Source of the DNA: JAKAVK01 sp964419095
GTDB taxonomy: Archaea > Micrarchaeota > Micrarchaeia > Micrarchaeales > CABMGC01
Direction of reading: 5' to 3'
NCBI GenBank assembly: GCA_964419095.1
Contig: CAYQOG010000001.1
Span: 27,515-91,514 of the forward strand
Length of the DNA: 64,000 nt
The notes under the pieces are model-generated. The model ran no database searches and was not told the DNA's origin. It was given only the letters and a program-made list of their open reading frames with translations. Positions 49,744-58,271 of this stretch are shown in pieces. A program made the translations under genes and the position numbers. How positions within the stretch are numbered: position 1 is the stretch's first letter; every line of letters begins with the position of its first letter.

Positions 49744-49779
49744 CGGACATATTGCAATACTTATTATTGCATACGTCCG
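49744..49779 (-). promoter_or_regulatory. inverted repeat over the regulator promoter
   Basis: The left arm CGGACATATTGCAATA and the reverse complement of the right arm, CGGACGTATGCAATA, are nearly identical (one substitution, one inserted base), and the centre reads CTTAT. On the minus strand the AT-rich core contains a TATA-like AATAATAAGTATT. The repeat covers the promoter region of the winged-helix gene starting at 49701. Its TTGCAATA core recurs at 49928-49940 and 51215-51227. Confidence 0.6.
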
Positions 49780-49927
49780 TGGCTATAGTTCCTGACGTTA
49801 CCACTGGCATTGGCATTCCTGCCCACAAATGCTGCCTTTGGTTTGTCGTCATTTTTACAGCCTATACTTCCTACTGATTCTCTAAGCATCAGGTAGATAT
49901 TTAAACCTTTTGTCCAAAACGGCATTC

Positions 49928-49940
49928 TGCAATATTGTAA
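49928..49940. promoter_or_regulatory. TGCAATATTGTAA motif
   Basis: TGCAATATTGTAA, similar to half of the inverted repeat at 49744-49779 and to TGCAATATTGTTA at 51215-51227. It lies about 85 bases before the prepilin-peptidase-like gene (50014). It could be a binding site of the same regulator. Confidence 0.35.
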
Positions 49941-50013
49941 TGACGTCGTAAATCCGACGCAGCCATTTGCACACTGAAGAATCGGGAGAAGCAAAGCTAT
50001 TAAACCTGACGAG

Positions 50014-50892
50014 ATGAAATTGAAGAGTGAGTCATTGCTAATCGATATGCTCCGGCTGCTGATCCTCATTTTCATAACCACTGCCTACGCCATGTTCGAC
50101 GTCTTCAACAGGCGCAGTTTACCGAACATATTCGCATACGCCACGATCGCTGTCGGGATAATAATGACATTGACCTATGACATGCATACGATTGAGCTGA
50201 GCCTGCTGTATGCGGCGATACTCTCTGGAATAGGCTACATCACCTACAAGATGGGCATACTGGGCGCGGGAGACCTCTACGAATTCGTTTTCATAAGCCT
50301 CGTATTCCCTGTGCAGCTAATGCCCTTCCTCACGAACATACCCCAGCTCCCATTTCCATTCATCCTCTCCGTTTTCATAGCAACGGGATACGCCACTGTG
50401 CTCTTTACCCCTATATACTACATAACCAAGGCAAAGAAAAAACTGGGCAGGATAAGCGTGGACAGGAAGGGCGCATGGTTGGGGATTGCGCTTCTTGCAG
50501 CGTATGTGCTCCTCATAGCCGCGGTGAACCTGATAGTGGGCCATTTCATCCTACCATCGACCCTGCTGCTCCTTGTTGCTATACCCTCTGCGGTCATAAT
50601 AATCTACAAGAACGCGATATATGAGGGAATGTCGCTACATGTCTACCCCAAGGAATTGGAAGACGGGGACATGATAGCGGTAAACATGATGAGCCACTCA
50701 GAGCTCTCATACTTCAAGAACAAGTCAAAGCGCTTCGGTAGGCTTGTAACTGCGCAGCTGATATCCGACATAAGGAAAATAAATCGGAAGATACCGGTCT
50801 ACAAGAACGCCATACCTCTCGCGCTATTTACGCTCATAGGTGTTGTGGTCTCTCTGCTCTTCGGCAACCTGATACTGCTGATGCTCTCCTAG
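50014..50892 (+). CDS. A24-type prepilin/preflagellin peptidase-like membrane protein
   Basis: The protein has 292 residues, or 281 if translation starts at the ATG at 50047, which fits a TATTAAACC element at 49999-50007 better. Six or more membrane helices are visible. The first aspartate motif reads YAMFDVFNRRSLPN and the second GILGAGD, the G-x-G-D pair of type IV prepilin (A24) aspartic peptidases, which cut class III signal peptides of archaellin and pilins. A C-terminal soluble part (about 205-265) contains YEGMSLHVYPKELEDGDMI. No pilin or archaellin genes lie in this window. Confidence 0.82.
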   Translation: MKLKSESLLIDMLRLLILIFITTAYAMFDVFNRRSLPNIFAYATIAVGIIMTLTYDMHTIELSLLYAAILSGIGYITYKMGILGAGDLYEFVFISLVFPVQLMPFLTNIPQLPFPFILSVFIATGYATVLFTPIYYITKAKKKLGRISVDRKGAWLGIALLAAYVLLIAAVNLIVGHFILPSTLLLLVAIPSAVIIIYKNAIYEGMSLHVYPKELEDGDMIAVNMMSHSELSYFKNKSKRFGRLVTAQLISDIRKINRKIPVYKNAIPLALFTLIGVVVSLLFGNLILLMLS

Positions 50893-50895
50893 AGC

Positions 50896-51195
50896 CTATG
50901 CCTTCTCCTGCTTGTAGACTTTCTCCTCGTTGTTGTCGTACTCCCAGTGCGTTACAGAAACGTTGATGCCATCCCTGCGTACCTCCATCAGGGTTTTGTC
51001 CCGAAGCAGGTAGACGCTCGCCACGTTCTTTCCGGTGCCGGCTGTCTCGCCTTCTATGATATGGAAACCCTTGCCTCCGAATGGCATCTCCGAAACCGCC
51101 ACCGCAAGGTCAGGCTGGCCTGAGGGGCCAATCATCGCTTCCCTAGGCATAACGAATATGCCAGGTGTCATGTACTTCACAAAAGTTCTTGCCAT
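50896..51195 (-). CDS. small beta-rich protein, unknown
   Basis: The 99-residue protein has PGIFVMPREAMIGPSGQPDLAVAVSEMPFGGKGFHIIEGE, TAGTGKNVASVYLLRDKTLMEVRRDGINVSVTHWEYDN, and no recognised family. The reading is regular beta and uses common residues, so it is likely a real small cytosolic protein. Its stop lies 4 bases from the peptidase stop (convergent). A TGCAATATTGTTA site (51215-51227) lies 20-32 bases before its start. Confidence 0.55.
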   Translation of the reverse strand: MARTFVKYMTPGIFVMPREAMIGPSGQPDLAVAVSEMPFGGKGFHIIEGETAGTGKNVASVYLLRDKTLMEVRRDGINVSVTHWEYDNNEEKVYKQEKA

Positions 51196-51214
51196 TGTCT
51201 CATCTCACTATATT

Positions 51215-51227
51215 TGCAATATTGTTA
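51215..51227. promoter_or_regulatory. TGCAATATTGTTA motif
   Basis: TGCAATATTGTTA lies 20-32 bases before the start of the small minus-strand gene (51195) and matches the motif at 49928 except for one base. On the minus strand it reads TAACAATATTGCA, overlapping the position of a TATA element. A shared regulator is possible. Confidence 0.35.
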
Positions 51228-51267
51228 CGTAGCCCATCTTATAAACTTGACCTCATATTCCGTTCAT

Positions 51268-52185
51268 TCATAAGGAGATGACTCCCCTGAGGAGCTCCGC
51301 TGCCTTGTCATAGGAAAGAGGCCGCGATCCCCTAGCCTTAGCGTACCTGCACTGATATCTTATGTAGCTCTCATTGACACGCGTGGTCGGATCTATCTGC
51401 TTGCATCTCTCTATGTAGTCTGCTATGGCCTTCACGGCGTCATCCTCGCTCATGCCCTTCACGTTCACAAGGTAAGGCGCGAGTACCAGGTTGACTACCC
51501 TATGCCTCACATCTGCAATTGGAGTCGCGAGCAGCTTAGCTATCCAGTCATATCTCCTTTCATCCGCCTTTATGCTGATCTTCGGCACCGGCACCTTGAT
51601 TCCTTTGGAATAGAGTACTACTTCACGCGGCAGCTCCTTTGCAGGTATCGGCAATCCCTTTGAGACCTCCGCCTTTATCGCACTCTCGATTATTCCAGCG
51701 GCTTTGTACTTCTGCATAGAGACCATGCCCTTGCCCAAGTCCTGACGTGCCAGCGCATACTCTGGAGTCTTCGGCGAGAGCTTCAGGAAACCGCTGAAAT
51801 GCATCGAGAATCCATTGTCATAGGAGATATCGACCCCCAGTTCCTTTGCCAGCCTGATTATGTTCCCATCTGATTCCTCCCGCAGCGCCTCGCCGCAGCG
51901 CCTCGCCTCTGCACGCACGTACCTGTCAACGGCTATCTTGCTGTTAAGCGCGCTGACGAGCATCCTCGCGTATATGTAGCTTAGAATGGACTTGTGCCTC
52001 ACTTCCTTGAGTTTGCTAGTCGAATAATCAATCCTGGATCTGACAAGGGCATGCTCAAGCCTCGACTTTCCCATCTCCATCATGGCAGAGTCGAATCGGG
52101 GGGCTAGTCTCGCTACGTATTCCTTCGCCTCTTTGGAGAAAGGATACTTGTAGGCAAATTCAAGCGACGCTTCTGCTCCTTCCAT
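51268..52185 (-). CDS. priL: primase large subunit with PriX-like C-terminal domain
   Basis: The 305-residue protein has an N-terminal PriL-like helical part (about 1-205), including FAYKYPFSKEAKEYVARL and LSPKTPEYALARQDLGKGMV. The C-terminal part (about 210-290) reads RRYDWIAKLLATPIADVRHRVVNLVLAPYLVNVKG and ESYIRYQCRYAKARGSRPLSYDKAAELL, the pattern of PriX and related archaeal primase subunits. Only three scattered cysteines (97, 261, 279) are present, so a four-cysteine Fe-S cluster of classical PriL is unlikely. A TATA element CTATATAAAG (minus, 52207-52216) puts transcription close to 52186, supporting this start; a longer frame to 52437 was rejected. No PriS is in the window. Confidence 0.72.
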   Translation of the reverse strand: MEGAEASLEFAYKYPFSKEAKEYVARLAPRFDSAMMEMGKSRLEHALVRSRIDYSTSKLKEVRHKSILSYIYARMLVSALNSKIAVDRYVRAEARRCGEALREESDGNIIRLAKELGVDISYDNGFSMHFSGFLKLSPKTPEYALARQDLGKGMVSMQKYKAAGIIESAIKAEVSKGLPIPAKELPREVVLYSKGIKVPVPKISIKADERRYDWIAKLLATPIADVRHRVVNLVLAPYLVNVKGMSEDDAVKAIADYIERCKQIDPTTRVNESYIRYQCRYAKARGSRPLSYDKAAELLRGVISL

Positions 52186-52279
52186 AGTTAGATATCTCAA
52201 ACAATCTTTATATAGAGATATTCGATTTGGCAATAGGCTTATAGCTTCTTGCGAGCAAATACCTGCTGAGGTATTTTCT

Positions 52280-53638
52280 ATGGAATGGTTCGAGAGTCTC
52301 AGGGAGACCGATCCTGAAACGCTGGGATACATAAAAGAGGAACTGAAGAGGCAGAGGGACGGCCTCGAGATGATACCTTCGGAGAACTTCACGAGCATCG
52401 CGGTAATGCAGGCAATGGGCTCCATACTCACGAACAAGTACTCGGAAGGGTACCCGAAGAAGAGATACTACGGCGGCAATCAGATAATAGATGAGATAGA
52501 GACGACTGCGATAGAACGCGCAAAGAAGCTCTTCGGAGTGCCGTATGCAAACGTCCAGCCCTATTCCGGTTCACCGGCAAACATGGCCGTCTATTTTGCG
52601 ACGTGCAGCATCGGCGACGTGGTTATGGGATTGGCGCTCACTGACGGTGGCCACCTCACTCACGGATCGGAGATGAGCATGACCGGAAACGCGGGCCACA
52701 TGTACAAGAGCGTGCAGTACCATGTGAACAAGGCAGGAACCATAGATTTTGATGAGCTCAGGAAACTTGTTGCGGAGAACAAGCCAAAGCTCATATGGGT
52801 CGGATTCACCGCTTATCCGCGCGAATTCCCATTTGAGGAGTTTTCAAAGATTGCCGACTCATGCGGCGCATATCTCGCGGCAGACATTTCGCACATCTCA
52901 GGACTTGTGGTCGGTGGAGCGCACAAGAGTCCGGTGCCTTACGTGCACATTGTCACAACCACCACGCACAAGACGCTAAGGGGGCCAAGAGGGGCGATGA
53001 TAATGGTGACGGAGAAAGGAACGCAGAAGGATCCCGACCTCGGCAAGAAGGTTGACAAGACCATAATTCCAGGAATGCAGGGGGGTCCTCACAATCATAC
53101 AACAGCTGCAATAGCCGTCGCGCTGCTGGAAGCTGCCAGGCCGGAATTCAAGGATTATGCAAGCCAGATAGTAAAGAACGCCAAGGCACTTGCAGACTCG
53201 TTGATGAAAAACGGTATAAAGCTCGTTACCGACGGCACTGACACGCATCTTCTGCTCATAGACCTTACGCCTTTCGGGGTAGGACTCGGGGTTTTCGGCC
53301 AGGAAGCCCTTGACGTTGCGGGAATAACGACGAACAAGAATACGGTGCCTGGAGAGCCCTCGTCGCCTTTCTATCCCAGCGGCATAAGGCTTGGAACTCC
53401 AGCCCTAACCACGAGGGGAATGAAGGAAGAGGAAATGAAACAGATAGGCAAGCTAATCTCGGAAGTTATATTTGCAGTGAAGGACTACAGGCTCCCTGAA
53501 GACAAGGCGCAAAGGATGGATTACCTGAAGGCTTTCAGAAACGAGATAAACGAAAACAGGAAACTTGCGGAAGTGAGGGCAAAAGTTCTTGAGCTGTGCA
53601 GCAAGTTTCCGCTCTACCCTGACCTTCAGATAAAGTGA
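52280..53638 (+). CDS. glyA: serine hydroxymethyltransferase
   Basis: The 452-residue PLP enzyme has the markers EMIPSENFTS, NKYSEGYPKKRYYGGNQIIDEIE, PYSGSPANMAVYFA, TDGGHLTHGS, HISGLVVGG and the lysine motif VTTTTHKTLRGPRGAM. The C-terminal GIRLGTPALTTRGM is conserved. It converts serine to glycine, passing one carbon to a folate or methanopterin carrier; which carrier is used cannot be told. The gene is transcribed away from the primase gene. Confidence 0.95.
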   Translation: MEWFESLRETDPETLGYIKEELKRQRDGLEMIPSENFTSIAVMQAMGSILTNKYSEGYPKKRYYGGNQIIDEIETTAIERAKKLFGVPYANVQPYSGSPANMAVYFATCSIGDVVMGLALTDGGHLTHGSEMSMTGNAGHMYKSVQYHVNKAGTIDFDELRKLVAENKPKLIWVGFTAYPREFPFEEFSKIADSCGAYLAADISHISGLVVGGAHKSPVPYVHIVTTTTHKTLRGPRGAMIMVTEKGTQKDPDLGKKVDKTIIPGMQGGPHNHTTAAIAVALLEAARPEFKDYASQIVKNAKALADSLMKNGIKLVTDGTDTHLLLIDLTPFGVGLGVFGQEALDVAGITTNKNTVPGEPSSPFYPSGIRLGTPALTTRGMKEEEMKQIGKLISEVIFAVKDYRLPEDKAQRMDYLKAFRNEINENRKLAEVRAKVLELCSKFPLYPDLQIK

Positions 53639-53640
53639 GA

Positions 53641-54219
53641 CTAGAGAAGCAGCAGCTTTTCCAGCAGCGGAAACTCTTCGTAAGGCTGGTTGAAGTATGT
53701 TGTGCCCATGTGGCTCTCCCCGTGCCTCAGTATCAATGTGCCGCCAAGGTGCCTGAACATATAATCCCCTTCTTTGTCGTCGCATCCCCAGGGATCGTTG
53801 TCCGAGTTTATGAAAGTGATGCTGCGCACATTGCCCTTGATCCTCATCCAGTCGTATTTCGATTGCACTATCGGAGCAGCGTCCTTCTCCTCCTTCCTTA
53901 GTTGGGGAGTTTTCATTTTAGTGAAGCGTCTTGCATATCCTGAGACCAGGATCGCCTTGTCTATCCTCACATCGAGGTTCTCAAGCACGCTCAATGCAAG
54001 CGGGCAGCCTGCGGAATGCGCAACTATCACCGTGTCCTCATTGAAGTGATGCCCTTTAAGCACGAAAGGCAGCTGGAACTTGAGGTCGGGGGCATCGGGC
54101 CTTGGAAGCTGCGGAGCCCAGACAACGTATCCATGGTGCTCCAGGAATCTCCTTATGCCCGGATACCAGTACGATTTCGGCGTTTCGCTGCTTCCGTGAA
54201 GGATAACCGCATTTCTCAT
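53641..54219 (-). CDS. RBBP9/YdeN-like alpha/beta hydrolase
   Basis: The 192-residue protein starts NAVILHGSSETPKSYWYPGI, with the oxyanion HG motif, and has VIVAHSAGCPLAL (nucleophile Ser), FINSDNDPWG (catalytic Asp) and HGESHMG (catalytic His). It fits the small RBBP9/YdeN family of serine hydrolases, of unknown substrate. It is convergent with glyA, with 2 bases between the stops. Confidence 0.88.
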   Translation of the reverse strand: MRNAVILHGSSETPKSYWYPGIRRFLEHHGYVVWAPQLPRPDAPDLKFQLPFVLKGHHFNEDTVIVAHSAGCPLALSVLENLDVRIDKAILVSGYARRFTKMKTPQLRKEEKDAAPIVQSKYDWMRIKGNVRSITFINSDNDPWGCDDKEGDYMFRHLGGTLILRHGESHMGTTYFNQPYEEFPLLEKLLLL

Positions 54220-54311
54220 GATTATGCATGAGACGCGCTCATTTAAATTCGCTTGGCCTGAATCTGCGAAACCTTTAAATCTTGCAAGAGCCTAGTCATA
54301 CCTGTGGATTT

Positions 54312-54938
54312 ATGGCTGAAGCTACTGACAACGAATTGCCTTGGGACGACCAGACGGACACGTTCATCACTAACATAGACAAGTCGATATCAAAACAATA
54401 TTCGATGAGCCTGAGGGACTTGCTCCTCAATCCTGATAAGTACGTAGAGACAAAGGACGTTCTCACCACTATAGACAAGATAAAGGCGAATGTCGATGAC
54501 TACTTCAACGGCATGCGCGACTCCCTTGCCGATGAGCAGGGCGCATTCAGCAAGGCGCTTGAGGATGCCGACACATTGTATACCCGAATGGAAGAAGCCA
54601 TAGCGACCAAGGCATCACTGTCCAGGGTGCCTTACATAAGGCCCTATGACATTGACTTCAATCCCGACAACAGGGAGGAGATAACCATAAACCAGTTCAA
54701 CAATGCAACAGACGGATTGGTGACCAAGCTCATCAACGTATCGAATTATGTGGGCAATATCTCGACAACGTACGGCAAATACACGATAGGCTCATGGATT
54801 TTCTCAGGGCAGAGGGACTACATCGTCTCAATCTACCTTCCGGATAGCATAATAACCCAGATAGACGGCCTCAACACGCAGATAGACGGACTTATCGACG
54901 CTGCATACCAGCAGATAAAGCTGAGCCTCGGGAAGTAA
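54312..54938 (+). CDS. helical protein, unknown
   Basis: The acidic protein has 208 residues from MAEATDNELPWDDQ. It is mostly helical with a central segment RVPYIRPYDIDFNPDNREEITINQFNNATDG and a C-terminal helix ITQIDGLNTQIDGLIDAAYQQIK. No family is known to me. A TATA element (CCTTTAAAT, about 54271-54279) lies about 30 bases before the ATG at 54312, which supports a leaderless start there rather than the frame's first codon. It is followed 8 bases later by the Fap7-like kinase, so they are co-transcribed. Confidence 0.62.
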   Translation: MAEATDNELPWDDQTDTFITNIDKSISKQYSMSLRDLLLNPDKYVETKDVLTTIDKIKANVDDYFNGMRDSLADEQGAFSKALEDADTLYTRMEEAIATKASLSRVPYIRPYDIDFNPDNREEITINQFNNATDGLVTKLINVSNYVGNISTTYGKYTIGSWIFSGQRDYIVSIYLPDSIITQIDGLNTQIDGLIDAAYQQIKLSLGK

Positions 54939-54946
54939 CTGAGTAG

Positions 54947-55501
54947 ATGAAGGTAATAGTGATAACTGGGACGCCTGGAAGCGGGAAGACCACCATAGCA
55001 AATAAGGTAGCGAAGCGCGTCAACGGCTCGATTGTCATACATGCGAATGAGATGATAAAATCAAGGCGGCTTTTCTCATCCTATGCAAAGGACGGCGCAA
55101 TGGTAGCAAACATGAGGAAGCTGAAGGCAGATATCCAAAAGGAAATAAATGGCAGCGGAAAAGGAATTGTAATAGTAGAGGGACACCTGCTCTGCGACAT
55201 ACCGATAAAGAACGCAGTGGCCGTAGTAATACGACAGCATCTCGCAGTGCTTGAAAAGAGACTTAAGGCAAGAAAGTATGATTCCAAGAAGATAAAGGAG
55301 AATATAGTATCGGAGGCGCTTGACTACTGCGGAATAAGCGCGGAAAGCAACTACGATCATGTAATTGAGATAATGGATGACAGAACTGCGGTTTCGAAGA
55401 TAGTCAAGCTGATCGGGGGCATGAAAAAGAAGCATCATGGGATAGAACTGCTAGACGAACTGAAGGATTTCACTGCCCGAAGCGGTTGGAACAAAAGCTA
55501 A
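54947..55501 (+). CDS. Fap7/AK6-type adenylate kinase
   Basis: The 184-residue P-loop protein contains VIVITGTPGSGKTTIANKVAK (Walker A), IVIVEGHLLCDIP (metal-binding Glu-Gly-His, typical of Fap7/hCINAP) and AVVIRQHLAVLEKRLKARKY. Fap7-type kinases support maturation of the small ribosomal subunit in archaea and eukaryotes. The 4-base overlap with the next gene on the opposite strand is a convergent arrangement. Confidence 0.88.
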   Translation: MKVIVITGTPGSGKTTIANKVAKRVNGSIVIHANEMIKSRRLFSSYAKDGAMVANMRKLKADIQKEINGSGKGIVIVEGHLLCDIPIKNAVAVVIRQHLAVLEKRLKARKYDSKKIKENIVSEALDYCGISAESNYDHVIEIMDDRTAVSKIVKLIGGMKKKHHGIELLDELKDFTARSGWNKS

Positions 55502-55698
55502 TCTTTATTATTGCGCCTAAGCGATGACAGTCTTGCATTCTCACCGTCAAATACCTCATATGTAGCGTCCATCCAAGAGGCTCTTGGCCTTGCTTCTTTT
55601 CCAGAATCAGTCCTATTTGTGGAATTACCTGCAGTGCCCAGAAAGCCCGCGGTCCTATAGGCCTTGTCAGCCCATTTTGACCTTTCCCTTAATTTCAT
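55498..55698 (-). CDS. small basic protein, unknown
   Basis: The 66-residue frame reads MKLRERSKWADKAYRTAGFL and is rich in Arg, Lys, Ser and Asn. Its start lies 6 bases past the DEAD-box helicase stop on the same strand. The frame is compositionally plausible, but there is no family match or independent promoter. It may be the last gene of the helicase transcript. Confidence 0.42.
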   Translation of the reverse strand: MKLRERSKWADKAYRTAGFLGTAGNSTNRTDSGKEARPRASWMDATYEVFDGENARLSSLRRNNKD

Positions 55699-55704
55699 AA
55701 GAAT

Positions 55705-57063
55705 TTACCTTGCGCGCGAATCTCCCGAGCTGCCCTTGTCAAGGTAATAGACGCGTGAGCCTCCTTCTCTCCTGTTCCTGCGATCTCTATGGGTCCCTCC
55801 ACCGCCGCCTCCGCTTCCTCCGTGCCTATTATCATGACGGTTGTCGTGGCCTCCTCCATAGTGCCCTCCGCCCCTGCTGAAGCCGCCTCCGCCTCCCCCG
55901 CGCCTGAAGTCGCGGTGCCCTCCTCTTCCTCCAAAGACCCTTATGTCCCTGTAAGGGGAAGTGTCAAGCGTGATCCTCTCCATGTGTATCCTTGCAATAT
56001 ACTCTATGTCCTTCACAGCTTCCCTCTCATCTGCAACTGTTATTGTGAATGCCCTTCCTGATGCATCCATTCTTGCGGACCTTCCCACCCTGTGAACGTA
56101 CGTATGGGGATCGTCAGGCACGTCAAAATTTATTACATCTGAAACGCCAAATATGTCTATCCCTCTTGCCGCAACGTTGGTAGCTATGAGAAACTTTGAG
56201 CCTCCCTTGAACTGCCTTAATGAATGCTCTCTCTTTGCCTGCGTAAGCCCTCCGTGGAGTAGGATTGCATCCTGGCCCTGCTCCCTCAGTGCATCGTGTA
56301 TCGCGCTGGCGGCGTACTGGGTCTGCGCGAATATTATCGCCTTCTTCGGGTTGTACTGTTTTATGTATGCGAGCAGCGCCCCGAATTTCTGTCTTCCTTC
56401 AACAACAGCATAAAGGTGCTTTATCTTTGTCACTGTCAGTTCGTCAGGAGCGCCTACCTTCACTATCTGCATATCATGCATGTATCTCCTTGCCACTTGC
56501 ACTATCTTGTCGGGCATGGTCGCAGAGAACAGGAGCACCTGCTTGGTGTTCGGCGTCCTTGACAATATCGTTTCAATGTCATCTATGAAGCCTATGTCTA
56601 GCATCGTGTCCGCTTCGTCAAGAACGACGAATCTAAGCTTCTCAACATGAAGCGCTCCCCTTTCCATCAGGTCGATTATCCTTCCAGGAGTCCCTATGAC
56701 TATGTTGGGGTTTCTTCTCAGAGCGTCCATCTGCATGTTTATCGATGCGCCTCCGTAGACGACAGCAACGCTTCTGTGATCCGTGCCAAGCTTCCTTGCC
56801 ATGTCCGATACCTGGACAGCAAGCTCCCTTGTAGGGACTATCACCAGGGCCTCCGGTTCCCGTGTCGGCCTTCCCATCTGCTTTATGGGGACTAAGAACG
56901 CAGCTGTCTTCCCCGTTCCAGTCTTTGCCCTTACAATCAGGTCCTTGCCCTGCAATGCAAGCGGTATTACCTGCTCCTGCACGTCTGTCGCGTTTATGAA
57001 ATTTATTCTCTTCAGAGCTTCCACTATGGATGGCTCTAAGTTCATTTCCGAAAAAGCCTTCAA
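55705..57063 (-). CDS. DEAD-box RNA helicase with RGG tail
   Basis: The 452-residue protein starts with TTG at 57063 behind an AAGGTG ribosome-binding site. It has the motif order Q (FINATDVQEQVIP), Walker A AKTGTGKTAAF, PTRELA, VLDEADTMLD, SAT, the RGID segment NVAARGIDIFGV and HRVGRSARM. The last 75 residues are Gly/Arg/His-rich (GGRGGHRDFRRGGGGGGFSR...), a low-complexity RNA-binding tail like those of cold-shock helicases. It probably unwinds structured RNA in translation or decay. Confidence 0.95.
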   Translation of the reverse strand: MKAFSEMNLEPSIVEALKRINFINATDVQEQVIPLALQGKDLIVRAKTGTGKTAAFLVPIKQMGRPTREPEALVIVPTRELAVQVSDMARKLGTDHRSVAVVYGGASINMQMDALRRNPNIVIGTPGRIIDLMERGALHVEKLRFVVLDEADTMLDIGFIDDIETILSRTPNTKQVLLFSATMPDKIVQVARRYMHDMQIVKVGAPDELTVTKIKHLYAVVEGRQKFGALLAYIKQYNPKKAIIFAQTQYAASAIHDALREQGQDAILLHGGLTQAKREHSLRQFKGGSKFLIATNVAARGIDIFGVSDVINFDVPDDPHTYVHRVGRSARMDASGRAFTITVADEREAVKDIEYIARIHMERITLDTSPYRDIRVFGGRGGHRDFRRGGGGGGFSRGGGHYGGGHDNRHDNRHGGSGGGGGGTHRDRRNRREGGSRVYYLDKGSSGDSRAR

Positions 57064-57242
57064 CTTAACACCTTAAAAAGCAAAAGAAGTAGTTTACGAC
57101 GGCTATCAAAGCCCCTATTCCTACTATTACTACTGTTTCTGCTTGGTATAATATGCCACGAACTCCTATTTAAATGCTCCTGCAAGTAATTTTCAAGCAA
57201 GCCGGATATGCTTATTATACTTTCACTGCCAATCCCTAAATC

Positions 57243-58271
57243 ATGGAGAAGAACGGTGAAACAAGCTCCAGGGACAACTTTACGGTAATCTTCCTGGTGC
57301 TCGGTTCCCTAATGCTGCTCTTCGGTTCCATATACCTTGTAGAGGAGCTTTCCATATTCTACGGCATAGGCATAGGGGCAACCGTGCAGAGCCTGAACGA
57401 CAACTCATCTGTTGCTTCATCAGTAGCATTGGCGGCCACGCAGCTGCAGACAGTGCATAAGGACATACTTGAAGCATACGTCCTCTTCCTAGTGGCCCTG
57501 CTGCTCACTGCGGGCGCATTCATAATGCTTGTAAGGAGGAACGAGAGAGGCACCGCCTCTCAGGAGAGATACGTCCCATTCCACGGCGCGCTCGTTGCCG
57601 TATACGTGCTCCTGCTCTACCTGATATTCTCGGGTCCATACGCAACCATACTCAACGTATACATGGACGTGACCTATGCAGGAATAGTCATCTGCTTCGC
57701 ATGCGACATATACCTTGAATATTCCCGCAGGGCGCATCCCCAGTCAAAGGGAACAAAGCTCAAGCGCACAATAGCCATGGATCCATCGACGCCATTCTCG
57801 AACATAATGAGCCTCAAGGATGACATCTTCGCAAATCTCAATGGGCACTTGAGGATAATAGACAAGCACTTCAATTCCACAGCGCTTGGAAACCTGCACA
57901 GGCTCATGGAGGACAGCAAGGGCAATTTCACCAAGGTCACGGTGCTCACTTCGAAAGACATGCTAGACTCGGATATAAGCAACTCCGTATCCGACTTCAA
58001 GAGCGAGCTTGCCTCGAAGGGCATAGGTTTCGAGGTCAGGCTGATGGACGACAAGGACGCCATAGACCAGCACGAGCGGGTTATGCTCGATGACAAGATC
58101 GCCTACAAGATGCCTCCGTTCAACATAATAAACAAGAAGAGCGAGCACATAACGAGCATAAGCTACGACCAGGCGAGCAAAAGGTTCGTCTATCTATACG
58201 GAAGGGCAATACGGCTCGACAACTACATGACGAAGCAGGCAAGGGGACCTACGGCTCCAGATGTGCCATGA
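57243..58271 (+). CDS. membrane protein with PLD-like cytosolic domain
   Basis: The 342-residue protein has an N-terminal block of about four membrane helices (residues 14-40, 75-97, 115-132, 138-155), then a basic loop and a cytosolic domain (about 185-325). That domain contains LRIIDKHFN, VTVLTSKDMLD, SELASKGIGFEVRLMDD, and IDQHERVMLDDKIAYKMPP FNIINKK-type text (DQHERVMLDDKIAYKMPP), a phospholipase-D-like arrangement with an H-x-R/K-x(4-5)-D box. Related PLD-like single domains occur in signalling and MIT-type proteins. A nucleic acid- or lipid-related role is inference. It is convergent with the D-glutamate cyclase gene, with no gap. Confidence 0.65.
   Translation: MEKNGETSSRDNFTVIFLVLGSLMLLFGSIYLVEELSIFYGIGIGATVQSLNDNSSVASSVALAATQLQTVHKDILEAYVLFLVALLLTAGAFIMLVRRNERGTASQERYVPFHGALVAVYVLLLYLIFSGPYATILNVYMDVTYAGIVICFACDIYLEYSRRAHPQSKGTKLKRTIAMDPSTPFSNIMSLKDDIFANLNGHLRIIDKHFNSTALGNLHRLMEDSKGNFTKVTVLTSKDMLDSDISNSVSDFKSELASKGIGFEVRLMDDKDAIDQHERVMLDDKIAYKMPPFNIINKKSEHITSISYDQASKRFVYLYGRAIRLDNYMTKQARGPTAPDVP

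Noticed and set aside
52186..52437. N-terminal extension of the primase frame to 389 residues
   Set aside because: The added 84 residues are low-similarity read-through upstream of a TATA box at 52207-52216 and overlap the glyA start region.
57065..57157. Minus-strand frame reading a membrane-helix-like stretch (YQAETVVIVGIGALIAVVNY) in the DEAD-box leader
   Set aside because: There is no ATG, GTG or TTG at its head. A leader peptide with a non-standard start cannot be supported from the sequence.
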